64,000 nucleotides of DNA from Apostichopus japonicus. Lineage: Eukaryota; Echinodermata; Holothuroidea; Aspidochirotida; Stichopodidae. Position 1 is the stretch's first letter, and each line of letters begins with the position of its first letter. The notes beneath the pieces are model-generated. The model saw nothing but the letters and a program-made list of their open reading frames with translations. It did not search any database and was not told the origin of the DNA. Location of the stretch: positions 23,154,168 to 23,218,167 of the forward strand of contig NC_092569.1 in assembly GCF_037975245.1 (NCBI RefSeq), given 5' to 3'. This document shows, piece by piece, positions 1 through 10,480 of the stretch. Both the position numbers and the translations under genes were made by a program.

Positions 1-23
1 TTCGGTAACGACTCTCTCCATAG

Positions 24-291
24 GTAATACAAAGGCGTTTCGACGGGTCCATCGATTTCAGGCGCGACTGGGACAGCTACAAGTCTGGCTTCGGGTTTCT
101 CTCTCATGATTTCTGGCTCGGCAACGAGAAGTTGTCTTTCTTGACCAACCAGAAGAAATACCAACTGTTGATTGAGATAACCACATCAAGCGGTTACTTA
201 ATTCGGGTTTCTTACGATCATTTCCGTATAAGTGACGCCTTTAGTCACTTCAAGCTGGTCAACCTCGGAAACTATTCTGGAGAGAATACTG
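24..291 (+). CDS. Gene A exon: FReD1 exon B
   Basis: Acceptor AG at 22-23, donor GTGAGT at 292, 268 nt, phase 0 in and 1 out. It opens [12 protein letters not shown] and contains [14 protein letters not shown] and LTNQKKYQL, the central part of a fibrinogen C-terminal domain. The residue after QRR is F here, T in C, and I in B and D. No exon encoding the last third of this domain follows before the next exon. Confidence 0.88.
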
Positions 292-3099
292 GTGAGTTAT
301 CACGGAAAAAATAGATATAAACGCAATATTATACCCACATTTCTTAAAAGGCTTTAATATATGTGAAGATTACTTGTTTCGTGACGTCGTCAAACATTTC
401 ATTAGATGACAGATATGCAGGGTCATCAGGGGAGATTCACTGACAAGCCTCTCTGGCCCATTTGGTACCTCCATCTATGGTCAACCATCGCTTTGATAAA
501 AGAATACATCTGAACTTTATTTATCAAACACTTCATTCACTTCATTAGGTAACATATATTCCGAGTAACATTAATGTAATAATAATTCAAATTAATTTTA
601 TCTTACAGATGCCATAACATTCACTTCATTGACACCAGCAAAAGATTGTCAGGAAATTTATGATGATGGTTCTAGAAACAACGGTATATACAGCATCAAA
701 CCAACCGGATGGACCGGGCCAGCATTTGAGGTCTACTGTAACATGACTGACGGAGGAGGATGGACGGTAAGTGCTATAGCCTACGATAAGCACGGAGATT
801 ACATTATGAACTATATAGTTCATTAGTAGATCTTGCACTGGAATACATTTTTCTCTAATGTAAGACTTACCTTAATCGTAACCATTCTTTTCACCGATCT
901 ATGTCTTTTATTGGATTTTCGTCATTTTCTTTGTCATTGTTCTTAATGATATTCGTTTTATATACAAGAACATTTTACATTGTACCACAGTCTATTGACA
1001 TTTATGCTTGTTGCGAATATCATATTTTTTATTCCTTACCTCCATGATTGAGGAAGTTTGGTTTGTTCTACCTTTGAACTCATTAATTTGCCAGATGAAT
1101 AGTTTTTACGTATCAAATAACCTTAAGAGGGTAGTTCATTTTGAGAATATGACATTTCAAATTTCACACCCGGGAGGCCACAAATATTATTCACGTTTGT
1201 GTTATTAACTACTTTTATCATTTTCAAATCTTTAAGGTGTTCCAGCGACGTGTCGATGGTAGTCAGGACTTCTACCTTGGATGGAACAGCTACAAGCAAG
1301 GATTTGGAAATTTAAATATTAATTTTTGGCTCGGAAATGATCAACTTTATTACTTGACCAACCAAAAGAGATATGAAATCAGAATCGACTTAGTGAACAG
1401 ATACGGAGCTCCATACTACGCCAAGTTTGACTTTTTTAGGACAAACGACGAAAGCGATAACTATCGGTTATCCGGTCTTGGGACCTACAGTGGAACAGCA
1501 GGTTTGTAGCCTACACATACCCTTTAATACTAAATATGATATTTTAGCCTTACTAGATAGTGAGACAACATATGGCAAACTGTTAACACCAACAAGTTAT
1601 CTTTTGTTCGATACTACCCCTCTCTAGAAATATATATTACTTCAGTTAAGTATAGTACATATTGACAAAACCTTAAGGATGAAGAAATAGATAACAAGGT
1701 AAGTAGGCTAAGCAAATGAAAGATATATTATATTTGTAATTAATAGCATGAGAATGGAAATTGTATCAAAATAGGAAACTACCTACAGTTGTCTGTTATA
1801 GTTTACCATTTCCACAATCCTGTCAACATTGTTAAATCCCTTCAAAATTGCACCGGCTGGAACTAATTATAAGCATCGTTGAACCATTAGTAAGAATCAA
1901 CGACTAACTGATAAATACAGGCAGGAAGAAAATTATGTCTGTATCACCTATTAGAAAAAGGAAAAAGTCAGTCCAAAGAGGGAACAATACACACATTTAA
2001 AATTAAAATTCATAGTATTCAAGTTATCAATCTACAGACGAGTATTAGTTGTCTTCCTTCGTCTATAAAAGTAGTAAATAACTGACTGACATGAAATGAT
2101 CTACATATCCTTACATTTGTTAATTTCCCTGTGACGAATTCTGCGAGTGGGAGAGGGAGCTTTGAACGGTTACTTCTATTGCACGAAACTTTTTTTTTTA
2201 ACCCAAGTGAATGAAATAAGTAGATAAGATCACAATGCATACATGCAATTACACCTCTCATACATTGGTTTACAATAACAAACCACGAACGAATGTAGAC
2301 ACCGATACTATTGTGATTACTTAATAGTGCAATAACACAACAAGCAAATCTTACTCTGGAAAAAATATATGAGCGTTCTGTAAATAGTTTATTTAGTAGG
2401 TTTAAACAAAATGACGATTTTCGCATTTGTGATCAGCTAGATATATATTTGACGGCTACATAATAATGTCTCTTAGTGATAATCACTGGAATGTAATGAT
2501 CTAGTATGGTGTGCAATAAAAGAGAGAATTATGGTCATGTGTGTACATCTGACTACTATAAAATAGTTATCAACAACTAATACGGTTTATTATATTGTCA
2601 ATAACACTACGACCCGATAATAGCTATTAACGAAAGAAAAAGCACTGCAAGATCTTGTTTACCCTAACATTATATTTATAAGTCTGCATATTGGATTTGA
2701 AGTTAAAATAATTAAGCAACCAATCTGAGTATATGTTAGTGCGATGCAATTACAACAAATGAATTAAACAAGGTTTAGCATGTATCAGACGTACAACAGT
2801 TATATTGATGATTGATATTGACGGTGTGTCTTTGTATTTGATTCATTCTACCAGGAGATGGCCTTAGTTATCACCGGAACCAGCAGTTTACAACAAAGGA
2901 CCGAGACAACGATGCTTATAGTAATTATAACTGTGCAATTAGTTATTATTATAATTACTATCATGGTGCATGGTGGTACAATAATTGCCTTCATTCTAAC
3001 CTGAATGGTATCTATGCCGCATATTATTTCATGTGGGATAACCTCCCCGGAAGTAATTATCATGTCAAATTTACAGAGATGAAGATCCGCCCTATCTAG
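24..3099 (+). CDS. Gene A: fibrinogen-related protein, 5' part outside window
   Basis: Four coding exons are visible: 24-291, 609-766, 1237-1501 and 2855-3099. They join in frame (936 nt, 311 residues plus TAG). The first is the second exon of an incomplete fibrinogen domain (FReD1); the other three make a complete FReD2. All introns have GT-AG ends. Family knowledge suggests a secreted carbohydrate or pathogen-binding lectin-like protein. By comparison with gene C, the missing 5' part should be a signal-peptide exon, a linker exon and FReD1 exon A. Exons and introns are almost identical to gene C up to the last exon, so A and C are recent duplicates or have been converted. It has no TIL or EGF module. 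Confidence 0.88.
292..608 (+). other. Gene A intron between FReD1 and FReD2
   Basis: This 317-bp intron is nearly identical to 33649-33966 in gene C and clearly related to 47009-47325 in gene D, where it precedes the TIL exon. No further coding signal was seen. Confidence 0.7.
609..766 (+). CDS. Gene A exon: FReD2 exon A with TIL-derived start
   Basis: Acceptor TTACAG ends at 608, donor GTAAGT at 767, 158 nt, phase 1 to 0. It encodes a short [11 protein letters not shown] leader and then [31 protein letters not shown]. The leader matches the beginning of the TIL exon in gene D, and the rest matches the end of D's EGF exon, so the exon looks like a deletion fusion. NMT is a potential N-glycosylation site. 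Confidence 0.9.
1237..1501 (+). CDS. Gene A exon: FReD2 exon B
   Basis: Acceptor TTTAAG ends at 1236; the donor is the weak GTTTGT at 1502; 265 nt, phase 0 to 1. It encodes [16 protein letters not shown] through [15 protein letters not shown], the typical middle of a fibrinogen domain. Reading on into the intron meets TAG after two codons. Confidence 0.9.
1502..2854 (+). other. Gene A last intron
   Basis: A 1.35-kb intron homologous to 34859-36147 (C) and 48780-50169 (D). Open frames here lack splice context and domain similarity. I see no gene, RNA or mobile element in it. Confidence 0.65.
2855..3099 (+). CDS. Gene A exon: FReD2 exon C and stop
   Basis: Acceptor CTACCAG ends at 2854; the stop TAG is at 3097-3099; 245 nt. 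It encodes the calcium and ligand part of the domain: [43 protein letters not shown]. Nine residues lie between NCA and GAWW, against four in genes B and D; the extra ones are Y and N from TAT/AAT codons. Confidence 0.9.
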
Positions 3100-5095
3100 A
3101 GATTGAAGCAGATGTAAGAAAAAAACTATTACGTCGCTGATCAACAACAAAATACTCAAGAGATTCATTTTAAGAAGAATTGAATGTTTTTATTTGAAAA
3201 TAAAAAAGGACTACTTGTCCAATTTGTAATAGCACTACTCGCATTTTTTTCCAAGTTATCTAATTTATCTAATCTATTTTCCCGTTAAACTTACTATTGA
3301 ATATAATGAAATAAAAAGGAGTTTGACACGATTTGTGCAATATTGCAAATGAAATAGATTAAATGAAAACGAAAAATGCTACTACACAGTAGTGTGCCCA
3401 TAGGGGCAAGTGTCCCCCCCCCCCCCCACCCAACCCCTACTCCACATATTTAAAAAAAAAAAACACAGGGAAGTCCAAAAAAGATAAGGAACTTTATATT
3501 ATATTATATTATATTGACAGGATAAGCTAATTGTTTTTACAGTTAGGATAAAAATGGAAATCATGGAGCACGCCTCCCATTGGTTGTCGAATAGGCTATT
3601 CTTCTTAAATTGTAAAACAATTTATACAAAATGAGAAATCCACCCTGATATTAAACAAGACTTCCTTAATGGAAACAGAACACACCTTCGTAGTAATGCT
3701 CCCCTTCAGGCTCGGACCCAGTATGTTGTTAGTATTTACCACACCCCTCCCGCACCACTTTCAAACTCAGACAAACTTTCAGAATGAGTGGTCGTAGTGA
3801 CTAGACCTAATTATAGGTATAATTTAAAGTCTAAATATAACTCGGAATGCACCACTTGACGTCTATAAGGTTTAATTTTGTCTTCCTTCGGGAAAACCCC
3901 CACGCTACCTACATGGTGGTCGGTCAAGCAGATAAACTCTGTGGTGTTAAATAATTTGCACCAGCAAACAGCTTCTGGGAATCAACAGGAAACGTATAAC
4001 TCTAGAAGGGACGGTTTACGAACGCCGTTTTATGAATCTATTTCCCGTTATTTATGTACGTGTTTTCTCTCTTCAGTGGTGGCGCCAAGGGAGGAGGGAC
4101 TCCCCTCAAATCAACATGTTACCCCAGTCCCCCCCTCCACCTCCCGCTCGCCCCTCTAAAAGAAATCGACACATTCTCTTTGACGTCCAAAAAATATTAT
4201 TTTTGGGTAGTAGTAGGCTAACAAAACGCTATAAATTCCTGGGCTTCGCTCCCTGGATACCCATAGGCTCAATTCATTTGGAACGTCTAAAAGGTTTTTC
4301 TGTGCTTACGTTAAACAGCTACAAGAGAGATGTCTAAGAGCACTGCAGCTTCCGGGCTTAGATACCTCCCACAGAAATTAAAATTCATCTTATTGATATG
4401 TGCGTTTGTTCTTTAATTCGCTAAGAGAGAACAAGATATATCTCCAACTCCAACTATTTCCGGTTCTTCGAACTTTATAAACGTGCGCTTTTGCACTTCC
4501 AAAATGTTTTCCTCTCCCTAAATTGTTTGCTCGTCCCTCACTCACCCATCCCCAAGTAAAACCCCCTCCCACATCAACCCCAAATAGGCCGACACCGTCT
4601 CTAACGTTGAAAGAAAACAATTCAAAGTGTCCTTTCAAATATTTGACAAATTCCTTCTTGCTTTCCATTTCATTAAATATTAAGGGTATCTATCAATTGT
4701 CTTTAAAATTGCCATGCTACTCTCGATCCTTCACTTGATTCCCGATACAAAATAGTTTCATCACTGATTTCTAATTTACTGTAAAATATTGTGTAGGTGA
4801 ATGTCTTAACCCGACTGCAACCGACCACAACTTCTCTCGCGTGACTGCCCATAAGTGTGACAAATTCAATTGAATCTTTAAGATGACGTCATCGGCTTGT
4901 TCTTTTCGAACGCCGAGTTTTATCGAATTAGAACCAGTTTGGTTGTGTGTTTTTTCGGTTATTGAGATTTATCATTGTTTAAATAGAAGGATTAAACTGA
5001 AGTGTAAAGGAGAGAAACACACACACGAGACTGAAACAAGTGAACTTAACGAATCAAAGGCACGTGTTAATGATAATAAAAAGAATTCTCAGCAA
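3100..5095. repeat. 3' flank repeat shared by genes A, C and D
   Basis: This 2-kb stretch after gene A recurs after gene C (36384 to about 38405) and after gene D (50400-52415). Shared marks are a C tract (3414-3427 here), a TATAT microsatellite at about 3495-3517, and GGAAACGTATAACTCTAGAA near 3988. Open frames in it are not conserved as proteins, so I call none of them genes. Confidence 0.75.
3199..3204 (+). promoter_or_regulatory. Poly(A) signal of gene A
   Basis: AATAAA lies 100 nt after the stop codon. Equivalent hexamers occur at the same place after C and D, so it is conserved in the 3' UTR. Confidence 0.55.
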
Positions 5096-6758
5096 TGATG
5101 AGAGTGCCAAACTACCGACTGTCTGGACCTGGGACTTACAGTAGAGCAATAGGTGGGTATTATAATAAATATAAATGATTTAGCTGCTTCTGCGTTGCAA
5201 AAATATTTTCTTTCCTTAATAAACTTAAGGCTAGGCTACACTATCGGATTTCAACATCTAGCAAATATATATGATATGCATATCTCACACTTAGCTTATC
5301 GAGATATCGAGAGATTTATGTAGCAAGCTGTTTGATATATAAAATTTGTAGCAGTATTATTTCTTTAGCATTTATAACTTAAAATGTCAGCAAAATAAAA
5401 TAGAAAGACAAAATAATAACAAGCTAGACTAACAGTTATTTTGGTGAATAACAGTAATCCGGTCATATGTGGATCCAAGCAAGAAAGAGGACTGTTATTT
5501 CTAAAGTTATTAACCAAATTCATGGATTGAAACTTAATAAACAATATCTCTTCTTTGTTACTTGATATACCTAAAGGAAAGGTTGGGATACTATAATGAT
5601 TTGATTTAAATAAAAAATAAAATAAAATAATGAACTGGTTTTGAACTTTGTTTTCATATATTAACAGTAAACAATGGTTCATAATAGCATTGAAAGGAAA
5701 TACATGGGTAGTGGAAACTGCATCATTATAATTCGCAGGAAAATATAACAAAAGGTTACTTCCTTAACACCGACAAACAAGAATTTAAAAAAAATCCGAA
5801 CGTACAACTTTTACATTAATAAATTACAGACACATTAGTAAAGATAACACATTGTGATTCTCTGGACCTATTGTACCGCGGATAAATTGGTAGTAAAAAT
5901 CATCCAAACCACCGATGAATGCTCAACAGTATGGATTTGCGCTATTGCATGTATATACCCAATGCACAGTAACGCCATATTGTATTTAACTGTAATCGTA
6001 TCAAACGGTTAATTGAATTTATACTTATAAAATTATATAAAGCTAAGAGAAATAAACTTCCCGGCATGCATTTGATACATCCGACAGTAAACAATTGCCG
6101 TTTTGTTACCATGTAAAAAGATGATCATTTCTTACCAATGTAGTTTGTTGACAAATATAACAAAAACTATAAACAACTGCAATAATTATTTCATAACTAT
6201 ATGCGACACGCTTCTGAAATTGTACTAAATAATGAGGCAAGTAAAATTACGGTAAATTACCTGTTAGCTCAATTCTTAGTAGTAATTATTATTGTATGGA
6301 TACTGATACCAGTTCAGGATATGCAGATATCACCAAACTGAAGATCAAAACCAAAAATGGTGAATATGAATAAGTAAAGTAGAAATTCTACAAACCAAAA
6401 TAATTATTCAGTTTTATTCTCGTAAGAAAGTAAGCCATACTTCTGCGAAGTTCTGCCCGTATCTCTCCCTATGAATTCCTTCGTCAGCTGGTATACACAC
6501 AACCGTAAGTACATTGCACCGAATAACATATATGTATCCATATACCACGTGTTACGATGTTTATAATAATAACTGTGCTTTTTGTTTTCAAGGTGGTACG
6601 AATTGGTTACTATTCTAACCACCACCGTCAGTTTAGAAAGTGATTCTAGCATCTATTGTTATGATATCCCAGGATCGAATTATAAAATCAAATATACTGA
6701 AATGAAGAATCGTCAAGTTAAACCTGAGCAAGGGATAGCACCACCGCAAAGGTTGTAG
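5096..6758 (+). pseudogene. psi1: decayed FReD gene fragment
   Basis: At 5096-5152 there is the tail of a FReD exon B (NYRLSG, GTYSRAI) ending in a GTGGGT donor, with a one-base frameshift near 5105. At about 6548-6758 a degenerate exon C follows (DVYNNNCA, then WYELVTI, then IPGSNYKIKYTEMKNRQ, stop at 6756-6758). The exon C part is split by an intron-like CTTTTTGTTTTCAAG and lacks GAWW and SNLNG. No exon A or 5' exons were found. It is a relic related to genes A-D and has a sister at 52416-61330. Confidence 0.75.
5153..6547. other. Non-coding stretch inside psi1
   Basis: AT-rich sequence between the two psi1 exon remnants. It matches 52471-52830 and 60321-61080. The site at 5817-5820 (TTAA) is the unoccupied counterpart of the insertion site of the 7.5-kb element. 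No gene is seen. Confidence 0.6.
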
Positions 6759-7950
6759 AAGTAGCCACAAAGTATGACATTTCCTTCTCATTACATTTTA
6801 TTTTATGTATTTATGAAGATTTGTATGTTTGTTGGATACTAATGAATCTTATTGGATATTACATATTTCATTACTTATATGATTACTTTACGTGAAAACT
6901 TCAGACGCATATTGACCACCAATATGACATTCCAGAATACATTCTTTCTCCTTTCTTCAAGCGACAATTATTTTACTTCTTAAAGCAAGTAAAATATAAC
7001 ACGTGATAAACAATAACAAGGGTTGGTTCTTTATTTGTGGTCACCTCCATAACGCTTAAATCTAAAGGGCAGAACCGCATCAAAGCAAAAATTGCATAAA
7101 TAACAGCAGTCAATGTAAGCGATAGTAATATACTATTAACTCCTACTGAAGACATATCTATTAGTTCTTACAACTGACCAGTTCTGAATTGGCTGGAGCG
7201 CTTCAGTAACAAACGCTGTTATAACTCACGAGTAAAATCACATGAAAACATATGCAGGCAGTTAACGTAAATTAGAGAAGCATGTTGCTGCCACAACATA
7301 TTTGAAATGATGAAAAACATTGCGAAATTACGTAAAACACTTTCTCGAAATAACATAAAGATGTTTGTTTCGTGGCAGCATTGCGCTTCATAAATTAAAC
7401 GCTATTATAATTTTAAAATTAACATAAACCAATACTGAGGGCACAACTTTTTATTGAATAACATTGATAAACACGTAATAAAACATCATTTAGCCATCAT
7501 AGGTGCGCTGTTTGCAGTGGGTTACTATGAAACACGGTTGCAAATCGTACTAGCTTAACAAGATTTTGACAGCACAGAGCGTTTTGCTTTATTTTAATAT
7601 TCAATATAAGAAGTATTTTCTTTTTTCTCTGCTTCATATGTTGTTTGAAATCAATGTAATCTGTCTTTTCTTTTTAGTTTCATACGTTTAAAATGATAAA
7701 GAAGAAGAAGACAATATATCATAGCACACGGGGAATCAGCAAGACAATGAAATATCTCAGGAATTTATTGGTCACTAATTGTGTGTATCATAGCTCCGAA
7801 CCTTTGAGGTACGTTTGAGTCGTATAGGAAGAATGTCGGTTTATTGGTTTAACACGATTGTCACACCTCACTTACGTCCTGAACTTACAGTTTTCCTTAA
7901 CTGCTTGTCTAAACTCTTGAACCACAGCAGACGATACACACATAACACAG
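6759..7950. other. Flank downstream of psi1, duplicated at 61.3-62.0 kb
   Basis: Homologous to about 61331-62025. A short open frame near 7694 resembles one at 61752 (both contain YHSTRGIS) but differs downstream, so it is probably just duplicated non-coding DNA. Confidence 0.5.
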
Positions 7951-7953
7951 TTA

Positions 7954-8195
7954 CTACTGTAAATCTTAAAGTTTTGTGACTAGGTAAAAACTGGATCGTG
8001 CTTTAAATCGGTAGCATGTGCTATTATGATTACAGTAAGAACTGAGGAAATGTGTAATATAAACAAATCCAGTTGTTGGCATTTGTTAGGATTACACATA
8101 TCCTCAGTTATTACTGTAAATCTACTAGCACATATTACCGATTATCAGCACAATCCAGTACTTACTGTGGTACAAAACGTTAAGATTTACAGTAG
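7954..8195. repeat. Fold-back palindrome, about 240 bp
   Basis: The left arm begins CTACTGTAAATCTTA and the right arm ends TAAGATTTACAGTAG. Arms of about 105 nt pair with few mismatches around a loop near 8070. This is an inverted-repeat miniature element or stable hairpin. The duplicated copy is at 62026-62270. Confidence 0.75.
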
Positions 8196-8199
8196 TTAA

Positions 8200-10110
8200 T
8201 GTAATCTCTGTGTGAATCAGCTGACCACAGCCTCCAATTTAATTCTGAAAAGGTTAAAGCGAAATTGAATACAAGACCGCGAACTTATTGTTTGTCTTAT
8301 AACGCAAGGAATTTTAAGCTGAATTAATTTCTGCGATCAAATATAAATCAGTTTCTTGTCGAAATTTAGACAACCAAAGTCGACATGTTCTCACTAAAAT
8401 TCGTCCTTAAATAACATATCACACTTGAATTCACCTTTGCGTTCGTCCTAAATTACCATAATTGAAATAAGGACCGACTATTTTCTTTGATTAGTCTTGT
8501 TTTTCTCGCTACGAGATCCCATGTAACATGATATGGGAAGCAGTAATTTCCATTTTTGGTTTACAGTCAACCAATCCGTGCATGTGGTAATGTTTTGTAA
8601 CGAATAAAGACAGGGGCGTCAGTGCCAATTGAAAAGTGTTGAGGCGGTACATAAACGATTGTACACGGATAAAACTGGGAGCCGAAGTCTTCCAATTTGT
8701 TTGGTTACTGCATTTTTATTAAAAGTCAGACCTGGCAAGTAATTAGACATATCTTAGGAAAGACTTATCTATTTAATATCCGTGTGAAACTTAGGGCCTG
8801 TATCATGATTGATAAAATCGAATCCTGAACCCAAACGGAAACCTTTTTCAAATTTTGCACACAAATAAAATAATCTTGTTTCACAAATGTCTACAATATG
8901 AACACATAAGGTATCAAAAGCACAGTAAAAAAAAAATCACCATTGAGTATCTAGGCACATTCACTTTATCGGAAATACAAAATAAAGATACTTTTGGACC
9001 CAAAACAGGGTAGAATCTATAGGGGTACTTGAGTGATATCAAGAACAATTATGTCTCGTCTAAATGTTACATATTGCTGCTTTTGATGTGGATATATACA
9101 AGGGCCTTTTACGAAATTGTTAGTGGGTGGGCCACCTCCCGAACTGGACCATTATGACACTATCGAAACGTAGCGCCAGCATCGGTTGGAGCGTAGCTCA
9201 GCAAGTTTTTAAAAAAAAAAAAAGTTTTTTAAGAAAAATGCCTTCTCCAGATTGCCGAAAATGGTACATTGCGAGCCCTGTAAGTTGCTGTAAGAACATT
9301 TTAATTAGGAAGTGGAACTCTCAAGGGCAAATCTGCCCCCCCCCCCCCTACGACCCTGTACTTGACGTTAGTAAACTTAACACAAATTAAGCATTTTGTG
9401 AACATATGTACATAACTAGTAAACTAAAACTTGAGGTATGTTGATTAACATATTTATTTATATCAACAACATTACTAGCAGCTTAGGACCCAGTTTTAGC
9501 ACCATATTTAGAATGCTTCAAAAATCCTATGAAATATATAGTTATTTCAAGAACACTTAAAACTAGCATGAGTGGCATTGCTAACCAAACTGAACGCACA
9601 ATATAATTTACAGGTAGTGTTATATTACTTATACGAAATAATGAAGCATACTTCAAAATGTGAAAAATAATATACTGGAAAGGAGATTAGTGAATGCTGT
9701 TGGCTTTCATTATCTGCTGGCTCATTATATAGCCACAGAGTTATATGGGCGCTGTTCCTCATTAAATTTACGCTTCAAGTGAAATCTGTTATTCTTACGT
9801 ATCCCATGATTTAAAAACTTCAGCCAAGACAAGGTAAACAGAGTCAACCCTCTTTTGCACCCAAGTATTTAAGACATGGTAGACTGTATCCAATAGAAAG
9901 GACACCACAACCGGAGCAGATTAGAATTTGTCCTATTGACGTCAATTAAAGATCATTTCGATTCATAGAGAATACATAGATTCGTCGATAACATGATTGG
10001 TTCCTAAATAGTTTAATAAAGACACCTTAGTATTCAATACAAGGACAATTCATTAGCGTGAATATGATTTTTTTTATGATTTTATCTTTCAATTTGTTAG
10101 TATCACGTCC
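8200..10110. other. Upstream flank of gene B
   Basis: The part up to about 9780 matches 62275-64000 at the right edge of the window. It holds a C13 tract at 9336-9348. No coding exon, RNA gene or complete mobile element was recognised. Confidence 0.55.
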
Positions 10111-10111
10111 A

Positions 10112-10154
10112 AATCCGTGTCCACGCTTTGAGACTTCCTTGTTCTGTTATCTAC
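10112..10154 (+). promoter_or_regulatory. Conserved upstream block of gene B
   Basis: The block contains GACTTCCTTGTTCT and recurs before gene C (26268-26312) and gene D (40618-40661), about 210-290 nt before each start codon. It survives although the rest of the B flank has diverged, so it is a candidate core promoter or enhancer element. An ETS-like TTCC core is visible; factor binding is inference. Confidence 0.4.
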
Positions 10155-10328
10155 GGACGCTGTTAAGTAGCAGTTTTAATGGAAGTCTTCCGTATGATAT
10201 AAGTATTTATCACGTAATGAAATTAACCAATCAATTTAGTGAATGATTAGTAGTACCGAAGATGGAAACAATGTTTTACTGTACATTGTAAATTCCCCGA
10301 GGCAGTATCTGTAGTTACCCGTTAGTAG

Positions 10329-10358
10329 GTGAAAGTCATTGTCAACTTGTAATTCAGA
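10329..10358 (+). promoter_or_regulatory. Conserved 5' leader block of gene B
   Basis: GTGAAAGTCATTGTCAACTT lies about 70 nt before the ATG. Near-identical blocks precede the ATG of gene C (26453-26482) and gene D (40801-40830). It may mark the transcription start or a 5' UTR element. Confidence 0.4.
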
Positions 10359-10399
10359 CAACAGCAGGTCTCTGTAGAAGACGAGACGCCATCCTCAAG

Positions 10400-10480
10400 A
10401 TGTACTGTTATCAATTTTATTCGTTACTTCGAGTTTCATTTTTCCTTTGGACAGCCGGCTTTCTCGATTCAAGTAGAACG
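10400..10480 (+). CDS. Gene B exon 1: signal peptide
   Basis: ATG at 10400, donor GTAAGT at 10481, 27 codons, phase 0 out. The peptide begins MYCYQFYSLLRVSFFLWTAG, a hydrophobic secretion signal. FFLWT is shared with genes C and D, which supports this start. Confidence 0.85.

Noticed and set aside
4390-4738. Overlapping open frames on both strands after gene A
   Set aside because: They are not preserved in the duplicated flanks after C and D.
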